Shown piece by piece: positions 22,617-25,336 of a DNA stretch of 25,336 bases. The stretch is from a virus. Location: positions 1-25,336 of the IMG/VR virus record IMGVR_UViG_3300010885_005762, one strand, 5' to 3'. Both the position numbers and the translations under genes were made by a program. The notes below the pieces were generated by a model. That model worked only from the letters and a program-made list of their open reading frames with translations, had not been told where the DNA came from and searched no databases. Within the stretch, counting starts at the first letter, position 1, and each line of letters opens with the position of its first letter.

Positions 22617-23119
22617 TTCTTACCAAACGCCTGTGTGCCGAACCAAAATGCAACGACGGAACTCCAGATGATCTGCGTCTCGTCATCCCACAACTGATCC
22701 ATCGCCACAGTAAACTCAACGCCGGTCTTCCATGCGTAGTAAAAACCAAAGATGTCAACGAAGACCAACAACGCAAACATTCCGAATGTAATCGCAGGAC
22801 GCACGATGGCACGTGAGTTAATCACCCACTGGCTTGCACCTTGACCGATAGCGATGTCATGTGCATAAAGCGCTTGGCGTTCCTGTACTGCTGTTTGGGC
22901 GTTGGTGACTTCTGCTTGGATCTGCACCTGCTCGGTTTGGATGTGAGCGATGCGCTCTTCAATCTCAAGCCCCGCCTTTTTTAACTCAAGCTCTCGCTGA
23001 ATTTGTAACTGAGCAAGCTCGATCTCGTGCTTCTTGTCTGAGCGGTCTTGAAAAAAGTTAAGGATGGATGGCAGGCCACCGGAGAGAAAGCTGATAACGG
23101 TGCTAAAAAGTGTAAGCAT
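22613..23119 (-). CDS. Holin-like membrane protein (3TM type), 168 aa
   Basis: ATG 23119 overlaps the previous stop (TAATG). A hydrophobic N-terminal segment (TLFSTVISFLSGGLPSILNFF, residues 3-23) is followed by a long charged coiled coil (about 27-92, repeated LQIQRELELKKAGLEIEER-type heptads). Two more hydrophobic segments follow: about 109-131 (PAITFGMFALLVFVDIFGFY) and 149-162 (IIWSSVVAFWFGTQ). This matches the three-membrane-segment holin family known from gene transfer agents and many phages. The endolysin gene follows immediately with a 4-nt overlap, which supports a pore-forming role in timing lysis. A tail-associated membrane role is a less likely alternative. Confidence 0.8.
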   Translation of the reverse strand: MLTLFSTVISFLSGGLPSILNFFQDRSDKKHEIELAQLQIQRELELKKAGLEIEERIAHIQTEQVQIQAEVTNAQTAVQERQALYAHDIAIGQGASQWVINSRAIVRPAITFGMFALLVFVDIFGFYYAWKTGVEFTVAMDQLWDDETQIIWSSVVAFWFGTQAFGKK

Positions 23120-23382
23120 TATTTAATCCTTTGCCGTTCTTCCATGAGTTTCACCCGCACTTGCAGGTCATGGATGTCTTTATATATGTCTTCTTTCAGT
23201 CTGTGCCGAGCCTCGGCAGAGATTGGGCTATCGGTCGGGATTCCAGCGGGAGTGATCAGCGCAGGCATGCTGCCTTCAATCTTGGTCAGCCGTGTGGAAA
23301 ACTCCGACACTTGACCCAGCAGCCAAGCAAGCGCAGCCACCACGATTGGGATCACCGCTTTTAATACGTCCTGCCAATTCAT
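23119..23382 (-). CDS. Single-TM lysis-cassette protein, 87 aa
   Basis: The start is ATG 23382, overlapping the stop of the 54-aa gene (ATGA). One membrane helix lies at about 8-24 (KAVIPIVVAALAWLLGQ) and is followed by a soluble C-terminal region with a helical, coiled-coil-like end (RLKEDIYKDIHDLQVRVKLMEERQ). The middle has a conserved-looking loop (MPALITPAGIPTDSPIS). The topology resembles an inner-membrane spanin subunit or a holin-associated regulator. No lipobox partner (o-spanin) was found in an overlapping frame. It lies directly before the holin-like gene, so a role in lysis is likely but unproven. Confidence 0.7.
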   Translation of the reverse strand: MNWQDVLKAVIPIVVAALAWLLGQVSEFSTRLTKIEGSMPALITPAGIPTDSPISAEARHRLKEDIYKDIHDLQVRVKLMEERQRIK

Positions 23383-23543
23383 TTGTTTTTCTCGTCGTTC
23401 TTTTTATTCCACAGCTCAAACAATGTGCGTACTTTTTCTTCAAGCACAGCGACCCGCAGATCAAGCTTACTCAGCACAATAATCAGAGTGACGATAGCCA
23501 GCAAGATGGGCCATCCCTTAACCAACAGATCAAATGTTTCCAT
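23379..23543 (-). CDS. Small single-TM lysis-cassette protein, 54 aa
   Basis: The reading frame starts at ATG 23543, eight bases after the stop of the collar protein gene, with AGGTG 5 nt upstream. It ends at TGA 23381-23379 overlapping the next ATG. The protein begins METFDLLVKGW. It has one membrane helix (about 11-27, PILLAIVTLIIVLSKL) and a charged helical tail (RVAVLEEKVRTLFELWNKK). Both ends fit tightly between neighbours, which argues that it is a real gene. The topology (N-terminal TM, then coiled coil) is the same as that of the 87-aa protein. A small holin, antiholin or spanin-like role is possible. Confidence 0.75.
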   Translation of the reverse strand: METFDLLVKGWPILLAIVTLIIVLSKLDLRVAVLEEKVRTLFELWNKKNDEKNK

Positions 23544-23551
23544 CTAAGCAC

Positions 23552-24697
23552 CTATGTCTTGATGATGTACGACACGACTAATGCTGGTGGAATGTTGGCG
23601 CTGCTACCCGTGCCGGATGAAGCAGTTGTTCCGCTGTATGTATGGGTGTGTGGAGCGCTCATGTTTACAACATAGTTGGTTTGTGAGTTTCCACCGTTAC
23701 CAGAATATGCTGTGCCAGCAGAGAACGGGCCTGAGAACGCTCCGCTAGGCCAACTTACGTTTGCAGCCGTTGGGAAGCTACCAGAAATTGTGGTCGAGTC
23801 AGACGTGCCGCTGTATGTATGCGTGTGGCTTGCTAATGCTTGGTTACCGCCTGAAGCACCCAACGTTGTGCCATCAACACCTGAACCCGCTGTCGTCAAA
23901 CGACTGGCAGCAGAGCCACCCATATTGTCCTGACCAAATAAAGAGCGACCGCGCAAATCAGGCACGTTAAACGTAGTTGTCGTATCGCCAGCACCGTATG
24001 TGGTTCCAATTGCCGCAAACAAGTCAGCGTACGTTGTGCGCGAAATAGCCTGTCCATAGCACAGTAACCAGCCTGACGGAGCAGACGAACCGGCGTATGG
24101 CATGAGCATGCCTGAGGCAAATGGATTAGGACTTTGAAATGTCGGTAGAGCACCAGCACCATTGCTTGTTAGTACTTGACCTGCTGTGCCAACACTAGCC
24201 ACCGACTGATGGGCGCCAGTAGAAGTTGTGCCGCCACAAATAACTGCATAGGCAGTAGAAGAAGTCACGCCCGTGCCGCCATATGGCACGGTCAAAGTTG
24301 AGCCAAGGTTGTTGATCGCGGTAACAACGTCTGTTCCATTGTTCACAAGAACAACTTTTGCAGTAGCAGGGATGGATACGCCAGTCTGACCGCTGACCTT
24401 AACGGTGATCGCGGAAGCCGTGTTGTTGTAAAAGAAGTAAAGCTTTTTGTTAGCAGGGACCTGCACCGTGCCGCCACCCGTGCCGGTCAGCTCGATGTAC
24501 ATATTACGAGCCGTGCCTGACGCACCGGATGGGATGGTGATGGTGTCGGTTCCACCTGAGCACGAGTAAGTCACATAGCCGCTGATGGCTTGCTCAATCA
24601 ACGTGCCGAGGTTGGTGTTTGTTGTGTTACCCCACGTACCAGATTGATCGCCTGTGGCAATCAGTTCAATACCGAGGTTAGTTGAGTATGTAGACAT
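23552..24697 (-). CDS. Tail fibre protein with phage tail collar domain, 381 aa
   Basis: The start is ATG 24697 with AAGGAA upstream. The N-terminal half (about 1-190) is a beta-rich stalk with Gly/Thr/Ser-rich segments (GTGGGTVQVPANKKLYFFY). The collar domain (PF07484-like) spans about 200-255: GMLMPYAGSSAPSGWLLC, then FAAIGTTYG and FNVPDLRGRSLFG. The C-terminus has two HTHTYSG motifs (His291/His293 and His350/His352) and ends PPALVVSYIIK, as in microcystin-dependent-protein-like fibres. HxH pairs bind iron in the T4 long-fibre needle, so a metal-pinned trimeric tip is plausible. It probably contributes to host recognition, together with the partial fibre gene and the small accessory gene upstream. 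Confidence 0.85.
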   Translation of the reverse strand: MSTYSTNLGIELIATGDQSGTWGNTTNTNLGTLIEQAISGYVTYSCSGGTDTITIPSGASGTARNMYIELTGTGGGTVQVPANKKLYFFYNNTASAITVKVSGQTGVSIPATAKVVLVNNGTDVVTAINNLGSTLTVPYGGTGVTSSTAYAVICGGTTSTGAHQSVASVGTAGQVLTSNGAGALPTFQSPNPFASGMLMPYAGSSAPSGWLLCYGQAISRTTYADLFAAIGTTYGAGDTTTTFNVPDLRGRSLFGQDNMGGSAASRLTTAGSGVDGTTLGASGGNQALASHTHTYSGTSDSTTISGSFPTAANVSWPSGAFSGPFSAGTAYSGNGGNSQTNYVVNMSAPHTHTYSGTTASSGTGSSANIPPALVVSYIIKT

Positions 24698-24706
24698 AGT
24701 TATTCC

Positions 24707-24991
24707 TTACGGTTTCGGGTACTTGGCTTTTACAGCGAGACATGCGTCAATGTACGCTTGCACTTGTGCTTGGTCACCTTTGACTATGCCATCTAGGTAA
24801 TCTGCAATAGGCGGGTATTCTGCTTGGCGTTTGGCTTTGTACGTATTTGGGTCAACCCAATCAAGCAACTCTTGCTCTTTCGGTTTTACTATGTCTTCAG
24901 ATAACCACGTCAGGCCATCATAGGTGTCGCCATTTAATGTCCATTTTGCGGTTGGGTATAAAGCAAATAATGGTTTGGTTAAATCAATCAC
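24707..24991 (-). CDS. XkdW-like small tail-fibre accessory protein, 94 aa
   Basis: The start codon is GTG 24991 in a GTGA overlap with the stop of the upstream fibre gene. The N-terminal part (FALYPTAKWTLNGDTYDGLTW) and the end (KRQAEYPPIADYLDGIV, then VQAYIDACLAVKAKYPK) match the pattern of small proteins such as XkdW found directly after tail-fibre genes in many phages. These are thought to help fibre assembly or to be minor tail parts. The protein is soluble with no Cys motif. Its place between two fibre genes supports a chaperone-like role. That is context-based. Confidence 0.75.
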   Translation of the reverse strand: MIDLTKPLFALYPTAKWTLNGDTYDGLTWLSEDIVKPKEQELLDWVDPNTYKAKRQAEYPPIADYLDGIVKGDQAQVQAYIDACLAVKAKYPKP

Positions 24992-25336
24992 GCCGCAATC
25001 TCCATGACTGTTATGTAACTAACACCTCTATACATATCTGTTGCATCAGTATCACTGCCAGTTCTGTTTATGTAAGTTCCTACAGTAATACTAGAAACTT
25101 GCACGCCATAAGTAATTGCTGATGTTGTTGCTGGAGAATCTAAATAAGTTAAATTTTGATTCAGCATTATAGTTAAATAACCTGCAGCAGAACCTCGATA
25201 AGCACTTCCAGCGAACGAACCTCTTGAACGAGAACCTGCTGCATCTGCTAAAGATAACTGCGTCGTACTAGCACCAATGGTTCTTGTTAATTTAGCAGCA
25301 CCGCCTTGAGCATTTTCAGCCGCAATACCCAGATTA
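24988..25336 (-). CDS. C-terminal end of a tail fibre / receptor-binding protein (5' end outside the window)
   Basis: The frame is open on the minus strand from the right edge to TGA 24990-24988, giving about 115 residues. They are Ser/Thr/Gly/Ala-rich and beta-prone, with TRTIGASTTQLSLADAAG, SRSRGSFAGSAYRGSAAGY and a final strand ITVMEIAA. This composition and a short hydrophobic C-terminal strand are typical of the tips of phage fibres and jelly-roll receptor-binding domains. The stop is coupled by a GTGA overlap to the small accessory gene. The N-terminal anchor lies beyond the window, so attachment and total length cannot be judged. Confidence 0.75.
   Translation of the reverse strand, partial: NLGIAAENAQGGAAKLTRTIGASTTQLSLADAAGSRSRGSFAGSAYRGSAAGYLTIMLNQNLTYLDSPATTSAITYGVQVSSITVGTYINRTGSDTDATDMYRGVSYITVMEIAA

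Noticed and set aside
1-25336. tRNA genes, rRNA, IS elements, riboswitches
   Set aside because: Gaps between genes are at most about 100 nt and contain no cloverleaf-like or conserved RNA motifs. No transposase-like protein was seen.

Overview
The window is part of the genome of a lytic-looking tailed bacteriophage (Caudoviricetes). Its internal virion (ejection) gene set resembles that of short-tailed, T7-like podoviruses. Coding density is very high, and most neighbouring genes overlap by 1-8 nt (ATGA, GTGA, TAATG or TGATG junctions). AGGAG-type ribosome binding sites and a consensus extended sigma70 promoter suggest a Gram-negative host. The GH24 endolysin and holin-like protein point the same way. 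No integrase, tRNA, rRNA, IS element or CRISPR array was seen. The large proteins resemble those of uncultured aquatic phages, but the host cannot be named from the sequence.

Left arm (1-8551, plus strand): DNA metabolism and replication. A partial gene and small uncharacterised ORFs come first (to 1001), one carrying a four-Cys zinc motif. They are followed by a RecB/Cas4-type PD-(D/E)XK nuclease with a probable Fe-S cluster (998-1672), an unknown 118-aa protein, a small HNH endonuclease-like protein (2032-2298) and an SNF2-type helicase (2298-3860). A consensus extended -10 promoter (3857-3884) overlaps the helicase stop codon. It would start a second unit: a coiled-coil protein, a zinc-containing candidate ssDNA-binding protein with an acidic tail, and a small HTH regulator. 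A strong hairpin plus U-tract (5500-5521) then lies only 5 nt before a 949-aa fused archaeo-eukaryotic-type primase and DUF927-type ATPase/helicase. A 64-aa CxxC protein and a strong terminator (8623-8653) close the arm.

Right arm (8653-25336, minus strand, read right to left): virion and lysis genes. In transcription order these are the end of a probable tail fibre, a small XkdW-like accessory protein, a tail-collar-domain fibre protein, three consecutive membrane proteins (54, 87 and 168 aa, the last a 3TM-holin-like protein) and a GH24 endolysin. After these come a 704-aa tail/stabilisation-type protein, a 360-aa tail protein and five probable internal virion proteins of 446, 149 (GNAT-like, comparable to T7 gp13), 308, 470 and 2037 aa. 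The last is a giant polyvalent-type protein with an internal HEALH metallopeptidase motif and four F-S/T-F-E repeats. The two arms converge at about 8.6 kb. Capsid, portal, terminase and DNA polymerase genes are not in the window and presumably lie outside it.

The likely logic is that the left arm remodels, primes and unwinds DNA during replication. The right arm builds the tail tip, lyses the host and supplies proteins ejected with the genome into the next cell. Most functional calls rest on motif recognition by eye.
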